Made by a program: the position numbers and the translations under genes. This document shows, piece after piece, positions 1 to 8,255 of a DNA stretch of 21,527 bases. The stretch's first letter is position 1; each line of letters begins with the position of its first letter. Under the pieces are notes generated by a model. It did no database searches. It was not told the DNA's origin and was given only the letters and a program-made list of their open reading frames with translations. Origin of the DNA: UBA6109 sp035366835. GTDB taxonomy: Bacteria > Desulfobacterota > Syntrophia > Syntrophales > UBA6109. Location: positions 1 through 21,527 of the forward strand of contig DAOSIS010000045.1 of the NCBI GenBank assembly GCA_035366835.1, in the 5' to 3' direction.

Positions 1-128
1 CCATACACACTATACCAACACCAGAACGGTGAAGAGTTTTTCAACAACCTGCTAGTAGGGGAGCCGGCCGCCGGGGCCGCGTACAGCGCTGACGCCTCTT
101 CACCGGCCGCGGTCGCGGCACCGTCGCC
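1..128. other. Left edge without a recognised gene
   Basis: The stretch lies downstream of the minus-strand gene that ends at 129. One plus-strand frame stays open from the window edge to about 213, but its later part is low-complexity and antisense to the neighbouring gene, so I do not call it. Bases 34-53 (GAGTTTTTCAACAACCTGCT) look like intergenic sequence that could belong to a dispersed repeat or element end. This is an impression only and needs a genome-wide comparison. Confidence 0.3.
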
Positions 129-458
129 CTACTTCCCTTCCGCATCCTCGCCGGACTTCACCGCGTCGCCGCCCTGCCTGTCGTCAAAGTCCCCAAGGGG
201 CCTGCAGAAGGTGTAACGGAAGGGTTCCGCAACAAGCATTTGCCCGGCCTTGCCGACACTGCCGCTGGGTATGGCAAAGGGCATGGATACGATGAACAGT
301 GCCGTGCCCAGGACGATGGCGGCGATCCCGACGGGGCGGACGAACAGCACGTCGGCCACCATTGCCATGTCGTCCACGCGCTCATCGCCGAATGCGGGCG
401 CCGAGGTCATCAACAGGACACATGCCGCCAGCAATGCGATCGATCTCCTCTTCTTCAT
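129..458 (-). CDS. Small exported or membrane protein of unknown function (109 aa)
   Basis: The protein starts with a clear signal-peptide-like segment (MKKRRS, then a hydrophobic stretch at about residues 7-22, ending SAPAFG). A second hydrophobic segment follows at about residues 43-65, so it is probably an inner-membrane or periplasmic protein. The tail is short and charged. A strong ribosome binding site (GGAGGAGG) lies just upstream of the ATG at 458, which supports this start. From memory, similar short proteins with a conserved RP(V/L)G and a single membrane segment are common in deltaproteobacteria and are sometimes labelled multidrug transporter without good reason. It follows the aldehyde oxidoreductase on the same strand after 214 bases, so co-transcription is possible but not shown. 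Function unknown. Confidence 0.75.
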   Translation of the reverse strand: MKKRRSIALLAACVLLMTSAPAFGDERVDDMAMVADVLFVRPVGIAAIVLGTALFIVSMPFAIPSGSVGKAGQMLVAEPFRYTFCRPLGDFDDRQGGDAVKSGEDAEGK

Positions 459-672
459 GAATGACCCTCCTCCGGGTTCCTTTCATCAGGAGCGGAATTC
501 CCGCCCGCGCCGACCGTGATTCTCTTTCCGATCGTGACAAAAAGCAAGATCGGGCGTAATCGGGAAAACCCTGATTTCCGGTCACGAAATTGCTGAAACG
601 GCGGGCCGCGACATTTCGCCGCGAACGCCGCAATCACCGCGGGGGCGTCCGCATGGAAACGGTGGAGTCATC
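459..672. other. Intergenic region, 214 bases
   Basis: This gap lies between the aldehyde oxidoreductase stop and the small membrane protein start, both on the minus strand. I see no convincing -35/-10 pair, no strong terminator hairpin with a T-tract and no small gene. The ribosome binding site of the downstream gene lies at its left end. Confidence 0.4.
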
Positions 673-2856
673 TCAGGACGCGAGCGCAGAGATCTTCATC
701 CGGGCTTCTTCGGTGAGGAATTCCCAGAGGCCGAGGCCCTTGAGGGTGCTGACAGTCGGGATGCCGGAGTCCGTCCAGCCCCGCTCGCGGTAATAGGCGC
801 GGATCAGCTCGCGAAGCCGTTTCCGCCGGTCGTCCATGAGAATCTCCCGCTTTCGGGACGTGGGAAGGGCGCGGACCTCTTCGAGCGGCCTGCCGAGAAG
901 GCGGGCCACTTCATTGTCGTGAAACTCCCCTTCGGCTTCGTAAAGGCCGTCGTCCGTCGGGCCGACGGCACGGTCGGGCAGGCTGTCCCGTCCCCTCGTG
1001 TCGGCGCCGAAGACCATGGCGTTCATGACCCTCTGCAGGTTGATGTCCCGGTCCGTCTGCGCGAAAATCTCCTCCCAGGTCATGCTCGTCCCGAGCATGC
1101 CGTTGTAAAAATCGGCGTAGAGCTCCTGCGAGGCCGGATTGATGTAGATGTCCGCGTCCTTCCGCGTCCCGGATTCGGGGTTGAAGACGTCCACCCAGGG
1201 GAGTTTGCACAGTCCCATGTTGTCGTTGCCGAGCCGGACCCGGGGATAGGCGAGAAGGGCCCTGGCCTTGTCCTCCATGGACGGAAACGCGCCCAGGAGG
1301 TCGACCTTGATGAGCCACGCCGCCGCGTGGTGCGCCCCGATGTCGCTGGCAGCGGCATAGGAAGCCTGCATGGAAAGCGACCGGTGCGTCCGGTACAGGG
1401 AAAAGGGGAGCCCCTTCGTCTGCATGGCAAAGCGCTGGAGGTCTTCCCGGGGTTCGGGCCTGCCGGTCCTCGCGGCGTATTTCCGCGCGACCATCTCCTC
1501 CAGGGCGATCATCCCCCTGCCCGCGGCGGCGGCCAGTTCGGTCTTTCCCTCTGCGACCTGATGGATGAAGGCCAGGGCCGAAGCTTCGTCACCCCATTTC
1601 AATTCAAGCCCGCCCGCGTCTTCCTTCGTCAGGTAGCCCCGCTGAAAACATTCCGTGAGAAAAGCCATGATGACGGCCAGCGTGATGGTGTCGATCCCGT
1701 AGTCGTCGCAGTGCCAGTTGGCCTCCATGATGAACTCGGCGTTCCACATGCCGAGGTTGGAGCCGAAGCCGGCGGCGGTCTCGTATTCGGGCCCGTCCAC
1801 CCAGACCTTCTCGCCCGCCCGTTTCCCCGATTTCAGCGTGACCCAGCCGCCCTTCGTGCAGCGCAGGTTGCAGCCCGGGAAGCAGCCGTCCATGCCGCGG
1901 TGCTCGAAGAGATGATCCGCATAGAACTTCCCGGTGATCCGGTCCGCCCGCGGGTCGGCACCCAGCTGGTAGTTGTTTACGGGAAGCGACCGGAATTCGT
2001 CCTTGTTCATGAATGCGATCAGGCCCGCGCTCCCCTTGCGGTACATCTTGAGCGACTGCGGGTCCACATCGTGGACGACCTTGCCGAGCCGCGATCCTGC
2101 CCGCTTCACCCTGCCCCAGTCCGCCGCGCCGTAGGGGTTGTCTCCCTTCGGGAATTCCGCCAGCACGACCACGGCCCGGAGCTTCTTGTCCGTCATGACC
2201 GTTCCCAACCCGGTCCTTCCGGCCTGCTTCGTCCGGAAGAGGCCCTTCGTGCCGTCTGCGGGCTTCGTGGGATCGAAGTAGTGGCTGTTGATGCAGCCGT
2301 AGGCCGTGCGGGCCGCGCCGATGCCCGTGGAGAGGAAGGCCATATCCTTCCGGTCGCAGCCCGCCGCGACGAACCGCCCGACGATCTCCTTTTCCAGGTC
2401 GAAGACGTGGTCGCCCGCCGGTGGTTCCATGAGGGAGACCTCCCTGCGAAAGCCGTCGATGACCAGCATGACTTCCCGCGCGGACTTCCCCGAGATCTGC
2501 AGGGCGTCGAATCCCGCGTACTTGAGGTAGGCCCCGAAGTGCCCGCCGAAATTCGAGACGCCGGGGATGCCCGTCAGCGGCGACAGGGAAACGGCCATGC
2601 ACTTGCTCGTCCCGGGAAACTGCGGAACCCCGCCGAGCGGACCCGGCGAAAAGATCAGAGGATTCTCCGGATCGGATGAAGCCGTCCGGGACGTCGTGCC
2701 CCTGTGAAGGAGGTAGAGGCCGAGGCCCCGGCCGCCGATGAAATAGTCGCGGATCCGGGGATCGAGGGCCTGTGCCGCGATGGCGCCGCTTCCCAGGTCG
2801 ACGGTCAGGATCCGATTCGAATATCCGCGGTCAAGCCGCGAGGACGTGTATTTCAT
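673..2856 (-). CDS. Aldehyde:ferredoxin oxidoreductase family protein (tungsten/bis-pterin enzyme)
   Basis: Members of this family oxidise aldehydes to acids with ferredoxin as electron acceptor, or run the reverse, using a tungsten bis-pterin cofactor and one [4Fe-4S] cluster in the cytoplasm. The N-terminal domain is recognisable from GGRGLGLYLL (41-50) through PGPLGGVPQFPGTSK and GIPGVSNFGG to the YAGFDALQISGK segment. Cluster ligands are predicted as C325, C329, C333 and C550. The first three are spaced C-x3-C-x3-C rather than the C-x2-C-x3-C of the Pyrococcus enzyme. At 727 residues it is longer than the roughly 600 typical of that enzyme. I chose the ATG at 2856 because it has a GGAAAGGGGAAG ribosome binding site and the family N terminus begins there; an ATG 43 codons upstream encodes unrelated sequence. 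No dedicated ferredoxin or electron-transfer partner is adjacent. The exact aldehyde substrate cannot be read from sequence. Confidence 0.93.
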   Translation of the reverse strand: MKYTSSRLDRGYSNRILTVDLGSGAIAAQALDPRIRDYFIGGRGLGLYLLHRGTTSRTASSDPENPLIFSPGPLGGVPQFPGTSKCMAVSLSPLTGIPGVSNFGGHFGAYLKYAGFDALQISGKSAREVMLVIDGFRREVSLMEPPAGDHVFDLEKEIVGRFVAAGCDRKDMAFLSTGIGAARTAYGCINSHYFDPTKPADGTKGLFRTKQAGRTGLGTVMTDKKLRAVVVLAEFPKGDNPYGAADWGRVKRAGSRLGKVVHDVDPQSLKMYRKGSAGLIAFMNKDEFRSLPVNNYQLGADPRADRITGKFYADHLFEHRGMDGCFPGCNLRCTKGGWVTLKSGKRAGEKVWVDGPEYETAAGFGSNLGMWNAEFIMEANWHCDDYGIDTITLAVIMAFLTECFQRGYLTKEDAGGLELKWGDEASALAFIHQVAEGKTELAAAAGRGMIALEEMVARKYAARTGRPEPREDLQRFAMQTKGLPFSLYRTHRSLSMQASYAAASDIGAHHAAAWLIKVDLLGAFPSMEDKARALLAYPRVRLGNDNMGLCKLPWVDVFNPESGTRKDADIYINPASQELYADFYNGMLGTSMTWEEIFAQTDRDINLQRVMNAMVFGADTRGRDSLPDRAVGPTDDGLYEAEGEFHDNEVARLLGRPLEEVRALPTSRKREILMDDRRKRLRELIRAYYRERGWTDSGIPTVSTLKGLGLWEFLTEEARMKISALAS

Positions 2857-2952
2857 GCTTCCCCTTTCCTGCGGTTCCCCGCGCTCCAGGCCTCTCCGCC
2901 CTGTCACGCACCGGGAAACAAATCCGGAATCTGACTGCAAGAGTGAGGAGGC

Positions 2953-2982
2953 TACATAGACCAAACAGATTTTCCTTGTCAA
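2953..2982 (-). promoter_or_regulatory. Candidate sigma-70 promoter for the aldehyde oxidoreductase gene
   Basis: On the minus strand a perfect TTGACA (2977-2982) is followed 18 bases later by TATGTA (2953-2958). The stretch is AT-rich compared with its surroundings and points into the gene starting at 2856, giving a leader of roughly 90 bases. The -10 match is poor, so this is a candidate only. The plus-strand gene at 3091 must start from the same 234-base divergent region. Confidence 0.4.
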
Positions 2983-3090
2983 CAAATTATATCCCGAGTT
3001 ATTGAAATGGTTACGGAACGGAGAATTGTCCTGTCCGGGGCATTTCTGAAATTCTCATCCTTTCCACCCTTTTCGAGGAGGTCGGAATCC

Positions 3091-3705
3091 ATGAAGATCG
3101 ATCCGCAAACCCTGAGCAACCGCGATGCCCACCACCTGTTCGTCGGCGCCGTCGCGCCGCGGCCCATCGCCTGGGTTTCCACCGTGGACAAGCTGGGCCG
3201 GTACAACCTTGCTCCCTACAGCACCTTCACCCTGATGAGCGCCAAGCCCGCGGTCCTCGGTTTCGGGATCGGCAATACGCGGGAGGGGAAGAAGAAGGAC
3301 ACGCTCCGGAACATCGAGGACACGAAGGAATTCGCCGTCAGCGTCGTCAACGAAGACCTGGCCGAGGCGATGAATTTGACCTCGACGGACTTCCCCTGGG
3401 GCGTCAGCGAGTTCGAAAAGGCCAATCTGCGGCCCGAAAAGGCCGATCTCATCTCGGCGCCCCTGGTCGCGGAATCGCCCCTCAAGATGGAATGCCGCCT
3501 GCACAAGATCCTGAAATTCGGCAAGCTGCCGGATGTGCGCTTTTTTGTCATCGGAGACATCCTGCGCGTTCATGTCGATGACGGACTCTATGTCGACGGC
3601 ATGATCGATCCCTACCAACTCAAGGCCATCGGCCGGCTGGGCGGAACCGATCTCTACTGCCGGACGCGGGACGTTTTCGAACTGAAAAGGCCGGACAAGG
3701 TCTGA
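3091..3705 (+). CDS. Flavin reductase-like (FMN-binding split-barrel) protein
   Basis: This 204-residue protein matches the flavin reductase-like/DIM6-NTAB family: an APRPIAWVST segment near the N terminus (about 20-29), NLAPYSTFTLMSAKPAVLGFG, the NIEDTKEFAVSVVNEDLAEAMN stretch, and a conserved core ending in GRLGG. Such proteins bind FMN and act as NAD(P)H:flavin reductases or as electron carriers; the partner is unknown here. The ATG at 3091 has a perfect AGGAGG (3076-3081) nine bases upstream and fits the family N terminus. An in-frame ATG at 3007 would add 28 residues with no family similarity. It is divergent from the aldehyde oxidoreductase gene, so a shared redox role is possible but unproven. 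Confidence 0.9.
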   Translation: MKIDPQTLSNRDAHHLFVGAVAPRPIAWVSTVDKLGRYNLAPYSTFTLMSAKPAVLGFGIGNTREGKKKDTLRNIEDTKEFAVSVVNEDLAEAMNLTSTDFPWGVSEFEKANLRPEKADLISAPLVAESPLKMECRLHKILKFGKLPDVRFFVIGDILRVHVDDGLYVDGMIDPYQLKAIGRLGGTDLYCRTRDVFELKRPDKV

Positions 3706-3830
3706 AAGAGGCAGCGTTCGTAGCGCCCTGATCATCAGGACGACGCAATCGGCCCTGACGCCCGGCAGGCGGCAGCGGTCGGGAGCCCCGCGTCCTCGGT
3801 TGTTTTTTCGTTCGCTCTTGTGATAGGAGC

Positions 3831-3853
3831 CTCCTTTCGTCTTCGGAAAGGAG
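3831..3853 (+). promoter_or_regulatory. Hairpin covering the tex ribosome binding site
   Basis: CTCCTTTC (3831-3838) and GAAAGGAG (3846-3853) are perfectly complementary and enclose a 7-base loop (GTCTTCG). The 3' arm is the Shine-Dalgarno sequence of the tex gene, four bases before its ATG at 3858. In mRNA the ribosome binding site would therefore be paired. The pairing is read directly; a regulatory role is inference. Confidence 0.6.
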
Positions 3854-3857
3854 CAAC

Positions 3858-6128
3858 ATGAGCGTATCCCATCACGAACAAATCGCGTCCGAACTTCACC
3901 TCTCGCCGGCGCAGGTCCGGGCGACGGCCCAGCTGATCGAAGAAGGGGCGACGGTCCCCTTCATCGCCCGCTACCGGAAGGAATTGACGGGCTCCCTCGA
4001 CGAAGTGGCCGTCACCGCCGTTCGCGACCGGCTGACCCAGCTGCGCGAGCTCGACGAGCGGCGCGCGGTGATCCTGAAGTCCCTCTCCGAACGGAACCTG
4101 CTGACCGACGAGATCGAGGGAAAGATCGCGGCCGCGGAGACGATGACCGTCCTCGAGGACATCTATCTCCCCTTCCGGCCGAAACGCCGCACGCGGGCGG
4201 CCGTCGCACGCGAGAAAGGCCTGGCGCCGCTGGCGCTGCAAATCATGGCCCAGGACGATGGAGATCCCGCGGCATGGGCCGCCCCGTTCGTCGATCCGGA
4301 AAAGGGCGTTGCCTCCGTCGAGGAGGCCCTCGCCGGGGCGCGGGACATCATCGCCGAGACCGTGAACGAAGACCGCGAGGCGAGAGAGAGGATACGGGCC
4401 CTCTTCTTCGAGAAGGGCGTCCTCCGCTCGCGCGTCATCCCGGAGAAGGAGGCGGAGGGGATCAAGTACAAGGACTACTTCAACTGGGATGAACCCGTCT
4501 CATCGGCGCCTTCGCACCGCGTGCTGGCGATCCGCCGTGGCGAGCGGGAACTCTTTCTCACCTTCCACATCACGCCGCCGGAAGAAGAGGCCCTTGCGGT
4601 CCTCGAAGCCCTCTTCGTCAGGGGGAACACCGGCTCGTCCGAACAGGTCCGCATTGCCGTTCACGACGGGTACAAGCGCCTGCTGGCCCCCTCCATGGAA
4701 ACCGAGATCCGCCTCGCCGCCAAGCAGCGGGCCGACGAAACCGCCATCCGCGTCTTCGCCGAGAACCTCCGCCAGCTCCTGCTCGCGCCGCCGCTGGGCC
4801 AGAAGGCCGTCCTCGCGATCGATCCCGGCTTCCGGACGGGCTGCAAGGTCGCCTGCCTGGACCGCCAAGGCAAGCTCCTCCATCACGAGACGATCTACCC
4901 GCTCCTTTCCGAAAATGCCCGCGGCGAAGCGGCGACAAGGGTCCGCGAACTCTGCAGCCGCTTCTGCGTCGAGGTGGCGGCCGTGGGAAACGGAACGGGC
5001 GGCCGCGAGACGGAGGCCTTCCTCCGCTCGCTCGGCCTTCCCCGGGAGATCCAGATTGCGATGGTGAACGAGAGCGGGGCATCCGTCTACTCCGCTTCGG
5101 AGGCGGCCCGGCGGGAGTTCCCGGACCACGATCTCACCGTCCGCGGCGCCGTTTCCATCGGCCGCCGCCTCATGGACCCGCTGGCGGAACTCGTCAAAAT
5201 CGACCCGAAATCGATCGGCGTCGGACAGTACCAGCACGACGTCGACCAGGGCGAACTGAAGCGCTGCCTCGACGATGTCGTCGTGAGCTGCGTCAACGCC
5301 GTCGGCGTCGAGGTGAACACGGCAAGCCCCGAACTCCTGTCCTATGTATCCGGCCTCGGGCCGTCCCTCGCCGAAAATATCGTCCGGCACAGGAACGAAT
5401 CCGGCCCTTTCGGTTCCCGCGCCGAACTCAAGAAGGTCCATCGCCTCGGCCCCAAGGCCTTCGAACAGGCGGCGGGATTTCTCCGCATCCGCGGCGGGAG
5501 CCATCCCCTCGATGCAAGCGCCGTCCACCCGGAGAGCTACGCCGTCGTCGAAGAAATGGCCAGGAACCAGGCCTGCTCCGTCGCCGACCTGATCCGCGAC
5601 GCCGAACGCCGGCAGAGGATCGATCCCGCGCGCTACGTGACGGACAAGATCGGACTCCCGACCCTTCGGGACATCCTCGAGGAGCTGGCCAAGCCGGGAC
5701 GGGACCCCCGTCCGCAGTTCGAAGGCGTCTCCTTCACCGAAGGCGTCGAGAAGATCGCGGATCTGACGCCGGGGATGAAATTGCCGGGCGTCGTCACGAA
5801 CATCACGGCCTTCGGCGCCTTCGTGGACATCGGCGTCCACCAGGACGGCCTCGTTCACGTGAGCGAGATGTCCGACGCCTTCGTGAAGTCGCCGGGAGAC
5901 GTGGTGAAGGTGAACCAGAAGGTCGAAGTGACGGTCCTGGCCGTCGATCTCCCGCGGAAGCGCATTTCGCTGTCGATGAAGAAATTCCCCGGACAGAAAC
6001 CCGACCGGCCGTCACGGCCCGAAGGCGGGGACCGCAGGGAACGGCCGCGGGGCGGCGAAGCGCGGCGCGAAAGGAAAGACCCGGCGCCCTTCAACAATCC
6101 CTTTGCCGAGGCCTTCCGGCGGAAATAG
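3858..6128 (+). CDS. tex: Tex family S1 RNA-binding protein
   Basis: Tex is a cytoplasmic nucleic-acid-binding protein linked to transcription and RNA handling. The 756-residue length is normal for the family. Order of parts: an N-terminal helical region (HHEQIASELHLSPAQVRATAQLI, then the family hallmark VPFIARYRKE at about 33-42), a YqgF/RNase H-like domain beginning near residue 315 (AVLAIDPGFRTGCK), helix-hairpin-helix motifs at about 485-550 (VSGLGPSLAENIV; HRLGPKAFEQAAGFLRI), and an S1 domain at about 640-706 (GVVTNITAFGAFVDIGVHQDG). It ends with a basic, Arg/Pro-rich tail of about 50 residues that is probably disordered. The ATG at 3858 has an AAGGAG site that sits inside a hairpin. Its stop lies only 9 bases from the stop of the convergent MFS gene. 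Confidence 0.97.
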   Translation: MSVSHHEQIASELHLSPAQVRATAQLIEEGATVPFIARYRKELTGSLDEVAVTAVRDRLTQLRELDERRAVILKSLSERNLLTDEIEGKIAAAETMTVLEDIYLPFRPKRRTRAAVAREKGLAPLALQIMAQDDGDPAAWAAPFVDPEKGVASVEEALAGARDIIAETVNEDREARERIRALFFEKGVLRSRVIPEKEAEGIKYKDYFNWDEPVSSAPSHRVLAIRRGERELFLTFHITPPEEEALAVLEALFVRGNTGSSEQVRIAVHDGYKRLLAPSMETEIRLAAKQRADETAIRVFAENLRQLLLAPPLGQKAVLAIDPGFRTGCKVACLDRQGKLLHHETIYPLLSENARGEAATRVRELCSRFCVEVAAVGNGTGGRETEAFLRSLGLPREIQIAMVNESGASVYSASEAARREFPDHDLTVRGAVSIGRRLMDPLAELVKIDPKSIGVGQYQHDVDQGELKRCLDDVVVSCVNAVGVEVNTASPELLSYVSGLGPSLAENIVRHRNESGPFGSRAELKKVHRLGPKAFEQAAGFLRIRGGSHPLDASAVHPESYAVVEEMARNQACSVADLIRDAERRQRIDPARYVTDKIGLPTLRDILEELAKPGRDPRPQFEGVSFTEGVEKIADLTPGMKLPGVVTNITAFGAFVDIGVHQDGLVHVSEMSDAFVKSPGDVVKVNQKVEVTVLAVDLPRKRISLSMKKFPGQKPDRPSRPEGGDRRERPRGGEARRERKDPAPFNNPFAEAFRRK

Positions 6129-6137
6129 CGGACGTCC

Positions 6138-7364
6138 TCATTTCTCCCTGAGCAGCAGGCCCGATCCCGTCGCGCCGAAAAGGGCGACGACGGCGGCCAG
6201 CAGGAACGCCGGTGAAAACGAACCCGCCGCGTCGGCGATCATCCCGCCGGCGAAGGGACCGACAACCTGGCCGATCCCCATGAAGAGCGTGATGAAACCG
6301 AGCGCCGCCGGGGCGAGCCTCGCCCCCAGGACATCGCCGCAGGCGGCGGCCATGATCGCCGGGATGCTCCAGGCGGACACCCCGAAGAGGAGGGCCGAGA
6401 TTGTAAAGTGGAACGGCCTATTCCCCCATGCGAAGAGTCCATAGGCCGCCGCATGGATCAGGAAGACGATGACGAGCGCCTTTTTCCTCCCGATGTAATC
6501 CGAAACGGTGCCCCAGATCACGCCGCAAAGCAGGCTGACCCATCCCAGGATCATGAAAAGCGTCCCCGCATCCGCCGCTGCATACCCGCCGTCCTGGATC
6601 AGGAATTTGAAGAAGAACGTCATGTAGATGACATACGAAAAGCCGAAGGCGCTGTAGATCAGGCCGAGGCACCATACCGGCGCAGACAGGTAGATATTTT
6701 TCCACTGGATCATCTCCGCGGATTTCGCAGGTGCCGGACAGGGAACCTCTTCCTGCCCGATGGCGTTCAATCCGATATCCGCCGGAGACTTCCGCAGGAT
6801 CACGTAAGCGACGACGGCCGCCGCGATGGAGATGGCGCCGAAGAGGATCCAGCAGGTGCGCCAGGCGTCCGTACCCTGGACCGCGCCGATCCAGGGTACG
6901 AACTGGCCGGTGAAGATCAGCGCGAATGACGATCCCGATACGGAGACGCCCGCAGCCATGCCTCGCTTCCGGCTTCCGAACCAGGCCGGCCACAGCCCCA
7001 TGACGGCGATATTCCCGCAGCCGCTGCCGATGCCCGTCAGACCCCGCCAGAACGAAACGGAGAGGAAGCGCTCAGCAAGGCCCGTGCAGATCATGCCGAT
7101 CCCGCAGAAGGCGAGGCCCGCGGCCGCGACGGATCTTGCTCCGTAGCGCGCCGAAAGGACGCCCCCCAGGATCGTGAAGAGCAGATAGCCGGCCATGTTG
7201 AACGTCGCCAGGAGGCCGGCCTGTGCGTTGTTCATGCCCAGATCCGCCTGCATGGCGGGCAGGACCATCGTGTAGCCGAAACGGCCGAGCCCCAGCGCGC
7301 AAAAGACCGCCAGCGTCCCCACGGCAAGGACGGCCCATCCGTAATGAAAACGGGTCTTTTTCAA
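6138..7364 (-). CDS. MFS transporter, YbfB/YjiJ-like
   Basis: This is a 408-residue inner-membrane protein with about twelve hydrophobic segments. The opening pattern HYGW...LGLGRFGYTMVLPAM is typical of the YbfB/YjiJ branch of the major facilitator superfamily. The loop RYGARS (about 73-78) and the second-half loop DYIGRKKA are the usual MFS cytoplasmic loops. The substrate is unknown. I place the start at a TTG (7362-7364, giving LKKTRFHYGW) with an AGAGG site nine bases upstream, because sequence before it encodes the end of the methyltransferase in another frame; no suitable ATG exists close by. The methyltransferase stop is only 13 bases upstream, so the two are probably translated from one mRNA. 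Confidence 0.85.
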   Translation of the reverse strand: MKKTRFHYGWAVLAVGTLAVFCALGLGRFGYTMVLPAMQADLGMNNAQAGLLATFNMAGYLLFTILGGVLSARYGARSVAAAGLAFCGIGMICTGLAERFLSVSFWRGLTGIGSGCGNIAVMGLWPAWFGSRKRGMAAGVSVSGSSFALIFTGQFVPWIGAVQGTDAWRTCWILFGAISIAAAVVAYVILRKSPADIGLNAIGQEEVPCPAPAKSAEMIQWKNIYLSAPVWCLGLIYSAFGFSYVIYMTFFFKFLIQDGGYAAADAGTLFMILGWVSLLCGVIWGTVSDYIGRKKALVIVFLIHAAAYGLFAWGNRPFHFTISALLFGVSAWSIPAIMAAACGDVLGARLAPAALGFITLFMGIGQVVGPFAGGMIADAAGSFSPAFLLAAVVALFGATGSGLLLREK

Positions 7365-7377
7365 ATGGAGCGACCTC

Positions 7378-7977
7378 TCATTCCTGCAGCGGCTCCGCCG
7401 CAAGGACGACGGCCCGGCTGAGTGCGATACGCGGCCTGTCCCGCACACCGAATCCCGCCGCCCCGGCGTCGGCCACAATCCGGTCGAACATGGGCGCCGG
7501 GACGTGGATGCCGGGCTCCGCCAGGAGGAAGATCCCCTGCGGCTTGAGCAGCCGCCGCAGCTCCGCGAAAAATCTCTTCCGGTCCGGTACTTCGTGCGCC
7601 ATCCAGAAGGCGAGGATGAAATCCGCCTCCGCCGATATCCCCAGGGACGCTTCCGTCGCCAGATGCGTCACGATCCTGGAGGAAACGCCGCGCCTCAGAG
7701 CGCGGCGGCGCAACGCATCGAGCATGGCCTGCTGGATGTCCACCGCGATGACCGTCCCCGAATCGCCGACGCGTTCCGCAAGGGGGATGGTGAAGAAGCC
7801 GATCCCCGGCCCCACGTCGATCACCGTGTCCCCCTCGCGCACGTACGGCGCCAGCAACGCCTCCGGATCATGGAGGAGTCGCCGGAAAACGTTGTCGAAA
7901 GTGAAGCAGAGCCACCTCGGGCAGACGTGTCTGCCCCTGAAGAGAAGGCCATCCCTGCACTTGGTCAAGAGCGACAT
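7378..7977 (-). CDS. Class I SAM-dependent methyltransferase (199 aa)
   Basis: A Rossmann-fold methyltransferase: motif I is VIDVGPGIGFFTIPLAE (52-68), the acidic residue that holds the ribose is D80 in VIAVDIQ, and a later AEADFILAFWMAHEV segment plus LLKPQGIFLLAEP correspond to motifs III-V. The methyl acceptor cannot be told; family members act on small molecules, quinones or lipids. The frame is open far upstream in this GC-rich DNA, but the ATG at 7977 has an AAGGA site and conserved-looking sequence begins there (MSLLTKCRDGLLFRG). It precedes the MFS gene with a 13-base gap and follows the lipoprotein gene after 278 bases. Confidence 0.85.
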   Translation of the reverse strand: MSLLTKCRDGLLFRGRHVCPRWLCFTFDNVFRRLLHDPEALLAPYVREGDTVIDVGPGIGFFTIPLAERVGDSGTVIAVDIQQAMLDALRRRALRRGVSSRIVTHLATEASLGISAEADFILAFWMAHEVPDRKRFFAELRRLLKPQGIFLLAEPGIHVPAPMFDRIVADAGAAGFGVRDRPRIALSRAVVLAAEPLQE

Positions 7978-8255
7978 CGGGTTCCGTTCCTTCGAGATTT
8001 CCGCCTCCCGCGGCGGCTGCGCAATCCCCGGCCGATCTCCATAGCACAATCCCGGCGGGCAAGCCAGCCGCGCGGCCGCACCTTCGCCGGGAAGGGCTGC
8101 ATCCGGCCGGAGCGGATGGACAAGTCGGTCCCAGCGGTTCGAGTCGGGATGAAAAGGAAGGGTAAGGCGGAACGGCGCCGCAGACGCACCGGCGTGGAGT
8201 GACGGCGTCGTCGGCTCCCGCGGGAGAACAGGGCGGCGATCGGTCCGCCCGGTGC
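7978..8255. other. GC-rich gap upstream of the methyltransferase, 278 bases
   Basis: Both strands stay open in several frames because of the base composition, but none shows a recognisable protein. I see no clear promoter, terminator or RNA gene. The methyltransferase ribosome binding site is at its left end. Confidence 0.35.

Noticed and set aside
1..213. Plus-strand frame open from the left edge
   Set aside because: Most of it is Ala/Ser/Pro low-complexity and overlaps the 3' end of a well-supported minus-strand gene.
919..2679. 586-codon open frame on the plus strand opposite the aldehyde oxidoreductase gene
   Set aside because: It is a shadow of a GC-rich coding strand; its product is Arg/Gly/Pro/Val-rich with no recognisable domain, while the minus strand encodes a complete known enzyme.
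2857..2946. Molybdenum/tungsten cofactor riboswitch in the leader of the aldehyde oxidoreductase gene
   Set aside because: Only a short CAGG/CCTG pairing is visible; I could not recognise the conserved riboswitch core.
4500..5858. 452-codon minus-strand frame inside tex
   Set aside because: Antisense shadow with no domain and no ribosome binding site; Tex is full length on the plus strand.
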